NCBI RefSeq assembly: GCF_001297125.1
Contig: NZ_LHPC01000028.1
Location: 1-64,000 of the forward strand
Direction of reading: 5' to 3'
Length of the DNA stretch: 64,000 nt
From: Pseudomonas sp. RIT-PI-q
GTDB taxonomy: Bacteria; Pseudomonadota; Gammaproteobacteria; Pseudomonadales; Pseudomonadaceae
This document shows, in pieces, positions 47,450 to 55,379 of the stretch (the stretch's first letter is position 1; each line of letters begins with the position of its first letter). The translations under genes and the position numbers were made by a program. The notes under the pieces are model-generated. The model saw only the letters and a program-made list of their open reading frames with translations, searched no databases and was not told where the DNA came from.

Positions 47450-48164
47450 TTGTATTTTTCCACTCTTTCAGCATTCCACTTGTTGTCGCTGCATCGGCGC
47501 CTATATCAATTGCAAAAGCACTTACCGACGTACTCCTGTAAGCCCTTACATAATCTGTTCGAACATATCTAAAAAGACGCCACGCATCCGGTTTCAATAC
47601 CAATCTGCTAGCACTATAGATAGACATTCCCAAGTCAACTGACCCAAACGCCATATTTCCTGCTTGTTTTCCTTTCCCCATCTTTTTAGCGACTTCGTGA
47701 TACCCCTTCCTGACCGGGCCTTGCGTGTCAGATTTGCCTTCCCACAAATTTCGCCCATTTTCATACACATTGTTAGCGCCATGTGCCATCAGCGGGGCAC
47801 CAGCAAGCAGGCACAACATACCCGCCGAGCCGTAGCAAATACCCGCACCGGTGGCAAATTGAAGGGCTCCGGCGATGACCCCAACACCTTTTTGCGTCAC
47901 CTCCCACGACTGGCTCAGCAGGCTGTTCTGTTCGTTTTTTATTTCCTGAAGTCCCCGCTCAGAGCTTTTTCTGCCCTGTGCCACATCATTCACAATGCTT
48001 CTGGCGTAGTAAGCAACCTCGCGATTAAATTGCAGACGCAATGTGCCATCTTCAATATGCCGAGCACCTAATGTGCAGGCTTGATTAGTCAGGTAATTCG
48101 CGGCATGGCTGACTTGCCAGATATCGCGATTATCCGTCCCGCCAGGCGCCTCTGGCGGCTTCAT
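47442..48164 (-). CDS. DUF4225-type T6SS effector candidate
   Basis: 240 residues. The central GVGVIAGALQFATGAGICYGSAGMLCLLAGAPLMAHGANNVYENGRNLWEG is the DUF4225 pattern as I know it, with two Gly/Ala-rich hydrophobic stretches that could insert in a membrane. It overlaps the upstream hcp-like stop by four bases (ATGA) and the downstream immunity-type gene by eight. An Hcp gene directly coupled to a downstream toxin is a known orphan T6SS cassette, in which Hcp carries the effector. The toxic activity is not known to me. Confidence 0.75.
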   Translation of the reverse strand: MKPPEAPGGTDNRDIWQVSHAANYLTNQACTLGARHIEDGTLRLQFNREVAYYARSIVNDVAQGRKSSERGLQEIKNEQNSLLSQSWEVTQKGVGVIAGALQFATGAGICYGSAGMLCLLAGAPLMAHGANNVYENGRNLWEGKSDTQGPVRKGYHEVAKKMGKGKQAGNMAFGSVDLGMSIYSASRLVLKPDAWRLFRYVRTDYVRAYRSTSVSAFAIDIGADAATTSGMLKEWKNTNE

Positions 48165-48646
48165 TCGTCACCTTCCAATAAGCTATATCCACTGGTTCCA
48201 GCCAAATGATGCGTCCAGGTAATCTCACGATAACGAATAGCAACATGCTCTTGAGGTTCGACATCATTTTGCAGAACGACATGAGGCATATCCAGCGTCA
48301 GATCTGCGATAACACCACCGCCAATTTTTATCGTGAAGAACTTTTCCTGGAGGCCAAACGAAGAAATCCGGTAGAAACTGATCGAACAGTTTATTTCCTC
48401 TCTGCTTGAAAGCGCCTGAGCCAGTAAAGGGGATGATTTATCAACATTTTTCGTAATGAAAATCGGGCCATGCGTGGGTCTATTAATATTCCCAAGATTG
48501 GCCATGTTGTGACTGTAGGACAACACCATGATTTCATCGGTGTGTCCGGTTTGACACTTGTTGCCGATAGAATCCTGGGTTGAACAACCCGCTGATATCA
48601 ATCCTTGAGTCTTGCCTGTCAGGGTCATGTAGCCGTGATTCGCCAT
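48161..48646 (-). CDS. hcp: Hcp-family type VI secretion tube protein (orphan)
   Basis: 161 residues from the ATG at 48646 (AAGGAG eight bases upstream). ANHGYMTLTGKTQGLISAGCSTQDSIGNKCQTGHTDEIMVLSYSHNM and HGPIFITKNVDKSSPLLAQAL are the conserved Hcp segments, and the length is normal for Hcp. No structural T6SS genes occur in the window, so it must use an apparatus encoded elsewhere. It heads a three-gene cassette with a DUF4225 effector candidate and an immunity-type protein, and is AT-richer than the flanks. Confidence 0.9.
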   Translation of the reverse strand: MANHGYMTLTGKTQGLISAGCSTQDSIGNKCQTGHTDEIMVLSYSHNMANLGNINRPTHGPIFITKNVDKSSPLLAQALSSREEINCSISFYRISSFGLQEKFFTIKIGGGVIADLTLDMPHVVLQNDVEPQEHVAIRYREITWTHHLAGTSGYSLLEGDE

Positions 48647-48809
48647 ATCCGTCACTCCTTGTAATCGGACAGACATGCTAGTACATCGATTCAATACATG
48701 ATGTAGGACGTTTCTGAATATTACTGCCTTCGCAAACTTGGCTGCCTATCTCAGTAGGAGTCAGACACACCACTGCACGCTCCACGATTGCTTCATCCAT
48801 TGCCCACGT

Positions 48810-48903
48810 CGATAGTTACCATCATCTCAATGAAGTTCTCTTAAAAACTCCGGGGCGTAACATCGGCTCCATACCAAACAACTACACCCCGGAGCACACC
48901 ATC
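48810..48903 (+). promoter_or_regulatory. Conserved leader of repeat-protein locus 2, SD-sequestering inverted repeat
   Basis: CTCCGGGG (48848-48855) pairs perfectly with CCCCGGAG (48887-48894), whose last four bases are the Shine-Dalgarno of the ATG at 48904. The 31-base loop and flanks are nearly identical to those at 57352-57398. As RNA the stem would hide the ribosome site. Confidence 0.7.
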
Positions 48904-49149
48904 ATGAAACGCCAAATCCTCCTCAGCATCGCTTTCTCGGTTTTTGCAGTTAACGCTTTCGCCGCTACCTCTGCTCACCCGGTTGTCGCTGAAGGCGGCT
49001 CGGATCGCCTGATTGAAAGTCGTGTGGCTGAAGGTGGTTCGGATCGTCTGATTGAAAGTCGCGTCGCTGAAGGTGGTTCGGATCGTTTGATCGAAAGTCG
49101 CGTCGCTGAAGGTGGTTCGGATCGTCTGATCGAAAGCCGCGCTGCGTAA
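48904..49149 (+). CDS. Secreted 13-residue tandem-repeat protein, locus 2 (4 repeats)
   Basis: 81 residues: signal peptide MKRQILLSIAFSVFAVNAFA, linker ATSAHPV, four units VAEGGSDRLIESR and a final AA. All four units are identical in protein. It is the shortest of three paralogues (7, 4, 9 units). It stands next to the Hcp cassette but on the opposite strand with its own leader and terminator, so it is an independent gene. Confidence 0.85.
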   Translation: MKRQILLSIAFSVFAVNAFAATSAHPVVAEGGSDRLIESRVAEGGSDRLIESRVAEGGSDRLIESRVAEGGSDRLIESRAA

Positions 49150-49179
49150 ATGAATGGCTTTACCGTACTGCTCGATAAA

Positions 49180-49208
49180 AACCCGGTCTCATCAACCGGG
49201 TTTTTTTA
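49180..49208 (+). terminator. Rho-independent terminator, repeat locus 2
   Basis: aacccggt (49180-49187) pairs with accgggtt (49195-49202) around ctcatca, followed by a T-run. The stem differs from that of loci 1 and 3, the loop is similar. Confidence 0.88.
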
Positions 49209-49240
49209 TGCCTGCAATAATCCGGGCGTCCGGGCGGACG

Positions 49241-49342
49241 CCAAGATCGCAGCCTTCGGCAGCTCCTACAGGGATCGCGTGCAACCGCCTATTTGTGGTC
49301 GTGCCTGATCCTGTAGGAGCTGCCGCAGGCTGCGATCTTTTG
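49241..49342. repeat. REP pair of the 'ctgccgaaggctgcgatc' family
   Basis: gatcgcagccttcggcagct at 49244 and the opposing gtaggagctgccgcaggctg at 49313 form an inverted pair. Besides the terminator and promoter, the gap to 49458 holds nothing else I recognise. Confidence 0.8.
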
Positions 49343-49458
49343 GGGGCTTGGATCGATCGGATCGAGTAAGGGTCGATCTGTCGGCTCTGACTTGTGCTTG
49401 CTCGGTTCAGCGTTAAAATCCGCCAGGTTTGGTTCACATTGTTAAGGATGATCAAGGT

Positions 49459-49953
49459 ATGTCCAGGCTCGACACTTCCCTGCAAGACACCGCCGCGCCT
49501 GAAGGCGTTTGTTACGGCTGCGGCAGCGGTAATCCGCACGGGCTGCACATCAAGAGCTTCTGGCATGAGGACGGCGTGCATGTCATGGCCGAGCATCTGC
49601 CTGATGCCCAGTTTTGCGGCTGGCCGGAGCTGGTGTACGGCGGATTGATCGCGATGCTGGTCGACTGTCATTCAAACTGGACGGCAATGGCCTATCACTA
49701 CCGTCTGGAACACCGCGAACCGGCAAGCCTGCCCCGCATCAATTGCGTCACCGGCAACCTTGGCATCAAGTTCATCAAGCCGACCCCGATGGGTGTGCCG
49801 CTGACCCTGCGGGCAAAAGTCGAAGGTGAAGTTGGGCGCAAAACCCGTGTCATCTGCGAGGTCTACGCGGGGGACGTGCTAACGGCTATTGGCGACTCGA
49901 TTTTTGTGCGCGTCGATACCGAGCAACTGGCCGCCGTCGCGCACAGTCGGTAG
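49459..49953 (+). CDS. PaaI-family hotdog-fold thioesterase
   Basis: 164 residues from the ATG at 49459. CYGCGSGNPHGLHIKSFW is the motif typical of this branch, followed by FCGWPELVYGGLIAMLVDCHSNWTAMA, the hotdog helix with the catalytic-type Asp, and the closing strand VICEVYAGDVLTAIGDSIFVRV. It would hydrolyse an acyl-CoA or related thioester. It has no operon partner. Confidence 0.88.
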   Translation: MSRLDTSLQDTAAPEGVCYGCGSGNPHGLHIKSFWHEDGVHVMAEHLPDAQFCGWPELVYGGLIAMLVDCHSNWTAMAYHYRLEHREPASLPRINCVTGNLGIKFIKPTPMGVPLTLRAKVEGEVGRKTRVICEVYAGDVLTAIGDSIFVRVDTEQLAAVAHSR

Positions 49954-50153
49954 TTGCCTTACACCGCGAGCTGCCGGCAAAACTTCCGCACTCATTAATG
50001 GCTGTGTATGATCAGCGCGGGCCGATGCTGCCCGCCGCTCGCTTCCGCAAGGAAAGGTGAAAGCATTTCTTCTTTTCCCAAATCCTGTCGCTTCTCTTGA
50101 CGGTCGAGGTTTGGCAACGCGAGCACCACAATGCCTCGACTACAGGAGTAGTC

Positions 50154-50684
50154 ATGTTTTCAAACGAGCAAGCCAAGCAAATGGCCAAGCGGCTGCGTGC
50201 CTCACTAGAGGCGCGTGATCAAGCGGTGCCGCACTCAACCGCGCTGGAACTGGTCGCGCAGCAACTGGGCTACAAGGACTGGAACACCGCGTCTGCGATG
50301 CTGGCCCAGGAAAACCCCCAACCCACGGTGACGTTCGACAAACCCGTTCCAATATTACGGATGTTTGACGAAGCCAAGGCCCGCGAGTTTTATCTTGATT
50401 TTCTAGGCTTCAGCGTCGAATTCGAGCACCGGTTCGAAGCCGATCTACCGCTGTATCTGGGGATCAGTCGAAACGGTCTGCAGCTGCATCTTTCCGAACA
50501 CCATGGCGATGCCAGCCCAGGCTCGACGGTGTTTATCCCCATGCAAAATATCGAACTGCTTCGGGATGAGTTACTGGCCAAGCGCTATGGATACGGGCGT
50601 CCGGATATTGTTCAGCAGGGTTGGGGGCAAGTCCTGGAAGTCTACGACCCTTTCGGTAATCGACTGCGGTTCTGTCAAAGCTGA
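50154..50684 (+). CDS. Glyoxalase/bleomycin-resistance superfamily (VOC) protein with N-terminal helical domain
   Basis: 176 residues from the ATG at 50154 (AGGAG six bases upstream). The first 55 residues (EQAKQMAKRLRASLEARDQAVPHSTALELVAQQLGYKDWNTASAML) form the short helical domain often fused in front of Pseudomonas VOC proteins; the rest is one VOC module (ILRMFDEAKAREFYLDFLGFSVEFEHRF ... VLEVYDPFGNRLRFCQS). Members dimerise and either bind metal for chemistry or sequester drugs. The specific role is unknown. Confidence 0.88.
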   Translation: MFSNEQAKQMAKRLRASLEARDQAVPHSTALELVAQQLGYKDWNTASAMLAQENPQPTVTFDKPVPILRMFDEAKAREFYLDFLGFSVEFEHRFEADLPLYLGISRNGLQLHLSEHHGDASPGSTVFIPMQNIELLRDELLAKRYGYGRPDIVQQGWGQVLEVYDPFGNRLRFCQS

Positions 50685-50691
50685 CGCAACC

Positions 50692-50826
50692 CTGTAGCAG
50701 CTGGCGAAGCCTGCGTTCGGCTGCGAAGCAGTCGTGAAACCTGAGCGCGAGGTTTTTCTGAAGGACCGCATCGGCCGGTTTTACGACTGCTGCGCAGCCG
50801 AACGCAGGCTGCGCCAGCTGCTACAT
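50692..50826. repeat. Long inverted-repeat element (REP/MITE-like)
   Basis: ctgtagcagctggcgaagcc...gctgcgaagcagtcgtgaaa opposes ttacgactgctgcgcagccg...gcgccagctgctaca, with 'gcgaggtttttctgaaggaccgc' at the centre. Same family as 12142-12330. Confidence 0.85.
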
Positions 50827-50847
50827 GGGTTTGCGTTATGGCTGACA

Positions 50848-52521
50848 TCAGGTGCAGCAACGGGCGCCGACGCGGCAGAAACATGAGGCGGTGATCTCCA
50901 CGTCGGCCCGGGCCATGGCCAGGTCGAGGCGGATTTTCGCGGCGGCGGCCTCGGTGTCCCGGCCCAGTCGTTTCAGGCATTCCACATAACCGTGCAGGCT
51001 CCACACGTTGTCCAGGTGCCAAGCTGCGCGGCTGAGGGTGTTGTCCAGTCCCAGATCGGCTCGGTAGGCCTGCAAGGCTTCTTCTACCCTGCCCTGTTCC
51101 AAAAGCAACGCGCCCAGCGCATGCCGAACCGGTTGCATCCAGCCCCATGGCTCGTCGTAAGGCAGGTTGTCGTCCAGCGCGCGCGCCTCGCGCAAGTGGG
51201 TGAAGGCCTCGTCGTAATTGCCTTTGCGGTACTCGATTTCGCCGCGCAGCATGCCGGCGGCGACCGCCAGAATGTCGTTGCAGGTGTTGTTGAAGAGGTA
51301 GCGGGTGTCCGGCACTCGGGTCCAGGCTTCAAGGAACAGACGCTGTTCGGCTTCCGCGCCGGCGATGTACCCGGTGGCCGCGTGCGCCACGCCTCGGGCG
51401 TAATGCAGCATCGCGGTGGTCACGCAGTACAGCGCCTGATCGTTCGGCAACGGCGTGGCTAGGATGTCTTGCCATTTGCCGAAACGGATCTGCACGTGGA
51501 CCTTCATCGAGACGAAGCCTTCCAGCCAGTCGGCCATGGGCGGCTGCGTCACGCGCAGCAGTTCTTCCTTGATCGTGGCGATCAGTTGATCGGCGGCTTC
51601 CAGCGCCGGTTGGTACTGGCCGAGGAACATCGCCGAGTAGAGTTTGAAGTGGTAGTTGTGGCTTCGGTACAGGGTGTAGAAATTGATCGGCCCTTCCCGT
51701 TCCAGGTATTGGCTGTCGGCCACGATCGCCCGGCTGTTGGTGATCATGGCCCCTCGATAATCGCCACACAGCACGTCGATGTGCGACGGCATGTGGCGCA
51801 GATGCCCGGCGTCCGGCACCAGGTCGCGCAGGACATCGCCGGCGCGCAATGCCCGCTCCGGATAGGGCGACATTTCCATGGTGTGGACGTACATGTGCAG
51901 CACGCCGGGGTGCGGCGCATCGCCGTGTTGCTCCATGCGTTGCAGGGCGCGCTCCAGTACGGCCACCGCTTCTAGGGTGTCGGCGCCCGGTGCGGGTGTG
52001 CCGGTTTTCAAATCCCACAGCTGCCACGGCGTGCGGTCGATCAGCGCTTCGGCAAACAGCGCAACCACGTCGGGATCATCGGGAAAGGTTTTGTAGACAT
52101 CACGCATGGACGCCGCGTAGGCATCGTTCCAGCTGAAGAGTTGTTCAACGCTGGCCGCCTCGTTGGCCTGGTAGCGTTGCTCCAGCGTGCGGATCAGCGC
52201 TTGCTCCACAGGGGTTGCGCCGTCGATGTGCGCCAGCGCAGTGTGCGTCGCCAGTCGGGCCTGGGCCACGGCCTCTTTCAACTCCTGTTCGATGAAGGCG
52301 TCCCAGCGTTTGTTGTAGTTCGGGCCCGAGGCGTAGGCGATGCCCCAGTAGGCCATCGCGCAACCGGGGTCGTGTTCGAGGGCCTTGTGGAAACAGCGGA
52401 TGGATTCGTCGTGGTTGTAGCCGTAACACCATAACAATCCACGATCGAACCAGCGCTGGGCTTGCGGCGAACGGGCCGTCACCGGGCGGCTGTAGGTGCC
52501 CAAATCGTAATAGTCAGGCAT
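50848..52521 (-). CDS. Tetratricopeptide-repeat protein of unknown role
   Basis: 557 residues from the ATG at 52521 (AGAGGA eight bases upstream). TPR-like helices run through it: QAQRWFDRGLLWCYGYNHDESIRCFHKALEHDPGCAMAYWGIAYA at 14-58 is a clear repeat, and EYRKGNYDEAFTHLREARALDDNL with LLEQGRVEEALQAYRADLGLD near the C-terminus are others. Cytosolic, no signal peptide. The C-terminus has a Cys-rich tail (SCFCRVGARCC). I know similar single proteins in Proteobacteria but no assigned function. Confidence 0.85.
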   Translation of the reverse strand: MPDYYDLGTYSRPVTARSPQAQRWFDRGLLWCYGYNHDESIRCFHKALEHDPGCAMAYWGIAYASGPNYNKRWDAFIEQELKEAVAQARLATHTALAHIDGATPVEQALIRTLEQRYQANEAASVEQLFSWNDAYAASMRDVYKTFPDDPDVVALFAEALIDRTPWQLWDLKTGTPAPGADTLEAVAVLERALQRMEQHGDAPHPGVLHMYVHTMEMSPYPERALRAGDVLRDLVPDAGHLRHMPSHIDVLCGDYRGAMITNSRAIVADSQYLEREGPINFYTLYRSHNYHFKLYSAMFLGQYQPALEAADQLIATIKEELLRVTQPPMADWLEGFVSMKVHVQIRFGKWQDILATPLPNDQALYCVTTAMLHYARGVAHAATGYIAGAEAEQRLFLEAWTRVPDTRYLFNNTCNDILAVAAGMLRGEIEYRKGNYDEAFTHLREARALDDNLPYDEPWGWMQPVRHALGALLLEQGRVEEALQAYRADLGLDNTLSRAAWHLDNVWSLHGYVECLKRLGRDTEAAAAKIRLDLAMARADVEITASCFCRVGARCCT

Positions 52522-52626
52522 CGGTTTATCCTCTCGACCAGAGCTCAAGAGAACCAGCATACCCCCACAGTTTTCGCTCGGCAGTGCTGCTGCCGACAGG
52601 CGGAAACCGCCCCCAGGCAAAAATTG

Positions 52627-53610
52627 TTACTTGATAAGTCGTGTTTCCTTAGACGGTCTGTAGCCGAAATACGAGCTGTAGCACTTGCTGAAATGGCTGG
52701 GCGAAACAAACCCGCAGGCTACCAGCACATCCACCTGGGACAACTCAGTGTGCTGCAGCAGTCGACGCGCTTCGGTGATGCGCAGTTCCAGGTAATAGCG
52801 TTGCGGCGTAGTCCCCAATTGCTCCTTGAACAGGCGTTCGAGTTGTCGACGTGAACGGCCAGCGTAGACCGCCAGTTCCTCCAGCTCTAACGGTTCTTCG
52901 AGGTTGGCATCCATCAACTTCACCACCTCACGCAAGGGCGCACTCACGCAGATATTTTCAGCCGGTTTGATGCGTCGATAGCGAGACTCTTCGAACGCCA
53001 GAATGTCCTCGATGCCTTCGACCAGAGCTTTGTCGTGCAGCCCCTTGATCCAGTCCAACGCCATATGAAAAGCCCCCGAGGGACTCGACGCGGTGAGCCG
53101 GTCCCGATCGATGACGTAGGGTTCACTGGTGACATGCGTGGCCTTGGAGATTTCCGCGAGTGCAGGGCGATGTTCGGGGTGAATGGCGCACCGATAGCCG
53201 TCAAGCAAGCCGGCGCTGCCGAGGAACCAGGCGCCATTCCACAACCCGGCCAGACTGACACCCCGCTCTGCCGCCGCTCGGAGCAGGCTGCTCAGTTCAT
53301 CAGTCGCCTTCAATTCTGTCCGGTAGCCGCCGCAAATCACCAATAGGTCGAGATCTTTAATGGCTGAACAATCGAGACGGGTATCGGGCCGAATGACCAG
53401 GCCCAGATCGCTGATGACCTCGCCGTCATTCAGGCCGAATGTTCGGGAAGAGAACAACCCGGGCCGCAGCAGATTCGCGGTGACGATCGTATCCAGTGCC
53501 TGGGTGAACGCCGGCAGCGAGAAATGCTCGAGCAGCAAGAAACCTGCGCGAGTCATTTGCGCGGGCTGGTCAGGGTTTTCATTCAGATAGCGGAGGTTTT
53601 TCCCTTTCAT
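52627..53610 (-). CDS. GlxA-family regulator (DJ-1/PfpI-like domain plus AraC helix-turn-helix)
   Basis: 327 residues from the ATG at 53610; a GTG at 53652 would add 14 residues and the choice is uncertain because the GGAGG is very close to the ATG. The N-terminal half is a glutamine-amidotransferase-like domain (TRAGFLLLEHFSLPAFTQALDTI, DLLVICGGYRTE, GLWNGAWFLGSAGLLDGY), whose usual catalytic Cys is replaced by Asn in LWNGAW. The C-terminal half is AraC/XylS (AVYAGRSRRQLERLFKEQLGTTPQRYYLELRITEARRLL...CGFVSPSHFSKCYSSYFGYRPS). This group senses choline- or betaine-like ligands or arginine; the ligand here is unknown. Confidence 0.9.
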   Translation of the reverse strand: MKGKNLRYLNENPDQPAQMTRAGFLLLEHFSLPAFTQALDTIVTANLLRPGLFSSRTFGLNDGEVISDLGLVIRPDTRLDCSAIKDLDLLVICGGYRTELKATDELSSLLRAAAERGVSLAGLWNGAWFLGSAGLLDGYRCAIHPEHRPALAEISKATHVTSEPYVIDRDRLTASSPSGAFHMALDWIKGLHDKALVEGIEDILAFEESRYRRIKPAENICVSAPLREVVKLMDANLEEPLELEELAVYAGRSRRQLERLFKEQLGTTPQRYYLELRITEARRLLQHTELSQVDVLVACGFVSPSHFSKCYSSYFGYRPSKETRLIK

Positions 53611-53745
53611 GCCTCCGCTGAATTGGCGTCGTTCGATCAATGTTTGACCCACTCGGTGACGTTAAGCAACGTGTCGTTGGTGCGCTGATAAGTGCAATGC
53701 TAACTGCAGATCTTTCAAAACCACAGCGTTGCCTGAAAGCCCTAC

Positions 53746-53803
53746 GTAAAGCGTCCTTTACATCCTCGATTTCATCGGCGAATATGTAAAGGACGTTTTA
53801 CAT
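53746..53803. promoter_or_regulatory. Twin palindromic operators upstream of the membrane-protein/HTH pair
   Basis: GTAAAGCGTCCTTTAC (53746-53761, perfect 6-base arms) and ATGTAAAGGACGTTTTACAT (53784-53803, perfect 7-base arms) share the half-site GTAAA; the larger blocks 53746-53763 and 53784-53801 are also inverted copies of one another at 17 of 18 positions. The second site ends 14 bases before the ATG at 53818. This looks like an operator pair for the small XRE-type regulator encoded next. Confidence 0.75.
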
Positions 53804-53817
53804 AAGGACGATGAAAA

Positions 53818-54192
53818 ATGCGACGGTACTACTACGAGTTGGGCGCAGCACTGGCTGCGTATGCGGTTTTTTTGAGTGTGTCGCTGACGCTGCTGCAGCA
53901 TCAGGAAAACTTCGGCATGCCGCTGCGCATTGCCATTACGCTGGCGCCGGTGATACCGGCTGGCTTGATGTGTTGGGCGATCGTGCGCAACCTTCGGCGC
54001 ATGGATGAAATGCATTTGCGCATCCAGTTCGAGGCCCTCGGCTTTGCGTTTGCCGCCTCAGCGTTGCTGACCTTCAGCTACGGCTTTCTGGAGAATGTCG
54101 GGTTCCCGCATCTCTCGTGGATCATGGTGTGGCCGGTGATGGGGTTGATGTGGATCATCGGGCTGATGGTTGCCAGACGCCGCTATCAATGA
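53818..54192 (+). CDS. Small membrane protein partnered with HTH regulator
   Basis: 124 residues with four hydrophobic segments (ELGAALAAYAVFLSVSLTLL, IAITLAPVIPAGLMCWAIV, EALGFAFAASALLTFSYGF, SWIMVWPVMGLMWIIGLMVARR). AAGGACGA precedes the ATG. The stop overlaps the start of an XRE regulator by four bases (ATGA). Such pairs, a small integral membrane protein plus a 65-70-residue YozG-like regulator, are widespread; the function of the membrane partner is unknown. Confidence 0.85.
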   Translation: MRRYYYELGAALAAYAVFLSVSLTLLQHQENFGMPLRIAITLAPVIPAGLMCWAIVRNLRRMDEMHLRIQFEALGFAFAASALLTFSYGFLENVGFPHLSWIMVWPVMGLMWIIGLMVARRRYQ

Positions 54193-54383
54193 AAAACCGA
54201 CTGAAAGAACTGCGCGCCGAGCTCAAGTGGTCGCAGGTCGACCTGGCTTCTCGGCTGAATGTCTCACGGCAGACAATCAACGCAATCGAAAACGGCCGGT
54301 ACGATCCCAGCCTGCCGTTGGCGTTTCAGATTGCCCGGGTTTTCCAGTTGCCCATCGAGGCGATTTTTGAGGATGCCTTGTAG
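54189..54383 (+). CDS. Short XRE-family helix-turn-helix regulator
   Basis: 64 residues, start ATG at 54189 overlapping the membrane-protein stop. MKNRLKELRAELKWSQVDLASRLNVSRQTINAIENGRYDPSLPLAFQIARVFQLPIEAIFED is a complete HTH_3 domain with nothing else, the compact type that pairs with a membrane protein. It probably binds the twin palindromes at 53746-53803 and controls its own operon. Confidence 0.92.
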   Translation: MKNRLKELRAELKWSQVDLASRLNVSRQTINAIENGRYDPSLPLAFQIARVFQLPIEAIFEDAL

Positions 54384-54556
54384 CAGCTGGCGAAGCCTGC
54401 GTTCGGTTCTGTAGCAGCTGTCGAGCTTGCGAGGCTGCGTTCGGCTGCGCAGCAGTCGTAAACCCTGCATATGCGGTGTGCCTGACAGACCGCAGCGCCT
54501 GATTTCACGACTGCTTCGCAGCCGAACGCAGCCTCGCAAGCTCGACAGCTGCTACA
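54381..54556. repeat. Long inverted-repeat element (REP/MITE-like)
   Basis: gtagcagctgtcgagcttgc...gctgcgcagcagtcgtaaac opposes acgactgcttcgcagccgaa...gcaagctcgacagctgctac around 'tatgcggtgtgcctgacagaccgc'. It touches the last base pairs of the XRE gene and ends nine bases before the cytochrome stop codon. Confidence 0.85.
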
Positions 54557-54563
54557 AGAGCGC

Positions 54564-54953
54564 TTACTGCGGCTGAAACGTCTGGAGGTAGGCCAGCAGG
54601 TTTTCGATCTTTTGCGGATCGCTGAGGCCCCAGAAAATCATGCGGGTGCCGGGTACGACGGCTTTGGGATCTTCAAGGTACGCGGTCAGTGTTTCACGGG
54701 TCCAGACAATGCCTGCCGATTTCATCGCAGCGGAATACTGGTAGTCCGCCGAGCTTCCTGAAAGGCGCCCGAAAATACCATTGAGCTGCGGACCAAAAGA
54801 ACCGCGCGCCGATTCCCCGACTTGATGGCAGCCACCACATATGCGCTTGAACAGTGTTGCACCCGCCTCCGCATCGCCGGCCGCGTTTGCTGGCGTGCTG
54901 AACAATCCGCCATTGAGCAGCAAGGCAAAGGGGAATAACGCGGCTTTGTTCAT
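54564..54953 (-). CDS. Periplasmic class I cytochrome c
   Basis: 129 residues from the ATG at 54953. Signal peptide MNKAALFPFALLLNGGLFSTPANA, haem motif CGGCH in FKRICGGCHQVG, and distal Met ligand in PGTRMIFWGLSDP, the pattern of mitochondrial-like cytochrome c/c-550. It transfers electrons in the periplasm. No oxidase or dehydrogenase gene is adjacent. Confidence 0.92.
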   Translation of the reverse strand: MNKAALFPFALLLNGGLFSTPANAAGDAEAGATLFKRICGGCHQVGESARGSFGPQLNGIFGRLSGSSADYQYSAAMKSAGIVWTRETLTAYLEDPKAVVPGTRMIFWGLSDPQKIENLLAYLQTFQPQ

Positions 54954-55007
54954 ATCGGGTTCCAAATCAAAGGGTGTTCACAACACAAGTCCGGCGGCGA
55001 TTTCATC

Positions 55008-55370
55008 ATGATCGGCTATCCTGTGCACCCCGATTCTACGCAGGCCATGGCCTCACCGGAGACAGCTGTGCACCCCCTGACCACCCGCGAGGTTTACCAG
55101 CAATTACGCGACGCCGCCCTGGGCATTCGCCTTTTGCGGCGCCTCGACAAACACACCGAACCTGGCCAGGTACACGTCGACATCGAAGGCTGGCACCTGA
55201 CCCTCGATGTCGACGGCGACCACCTGCGCCACTGCCAACGCTGCCAGAGCCCGGACGGTCGCGAGGGTGAGTTCGACAGCTGGCAACGTTACGGCACTGA
55301 CCCGGTCAGTTTGCTCAGCACTTGGGAACTCGCGCAGGTTGAGCGCTTGCTGGCCGAGACACGCGGCTGA
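55008..55370 (+). CDS. Hypothetical protein resembling the DUF7693 family
   Basis: 120 residues from the ATG at 55008; an in-frame ATG at 55047 is equally possible, and neither has a clear Shine-Dalgarno. TTREVYQQLRDAALGIRLLRRLDKHTEPGQVHVDIEGWHLTLDVDGDHLRHCQRCQSPDGREGEFDSWQRYGTDPVSLL recalls a small Pseudomonas family with a CxxC pair; I believe it is DUF7693 but could not check. It is cytosolic. Function unknown. Confidence 0.65.
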   Translation: MIGYPVHPDSTQAMASPETAVHPLTTREVYQQLRDAALGIRLLRRLDKHTEPGQVHVDIEGWHLTLDVDGDHLRHCQRCQSPDGREGEFDSWQRYGTDPVSLLSTWELAQVERLLAETRG

Positions 55371-55379
55371 GTAGCGAAC

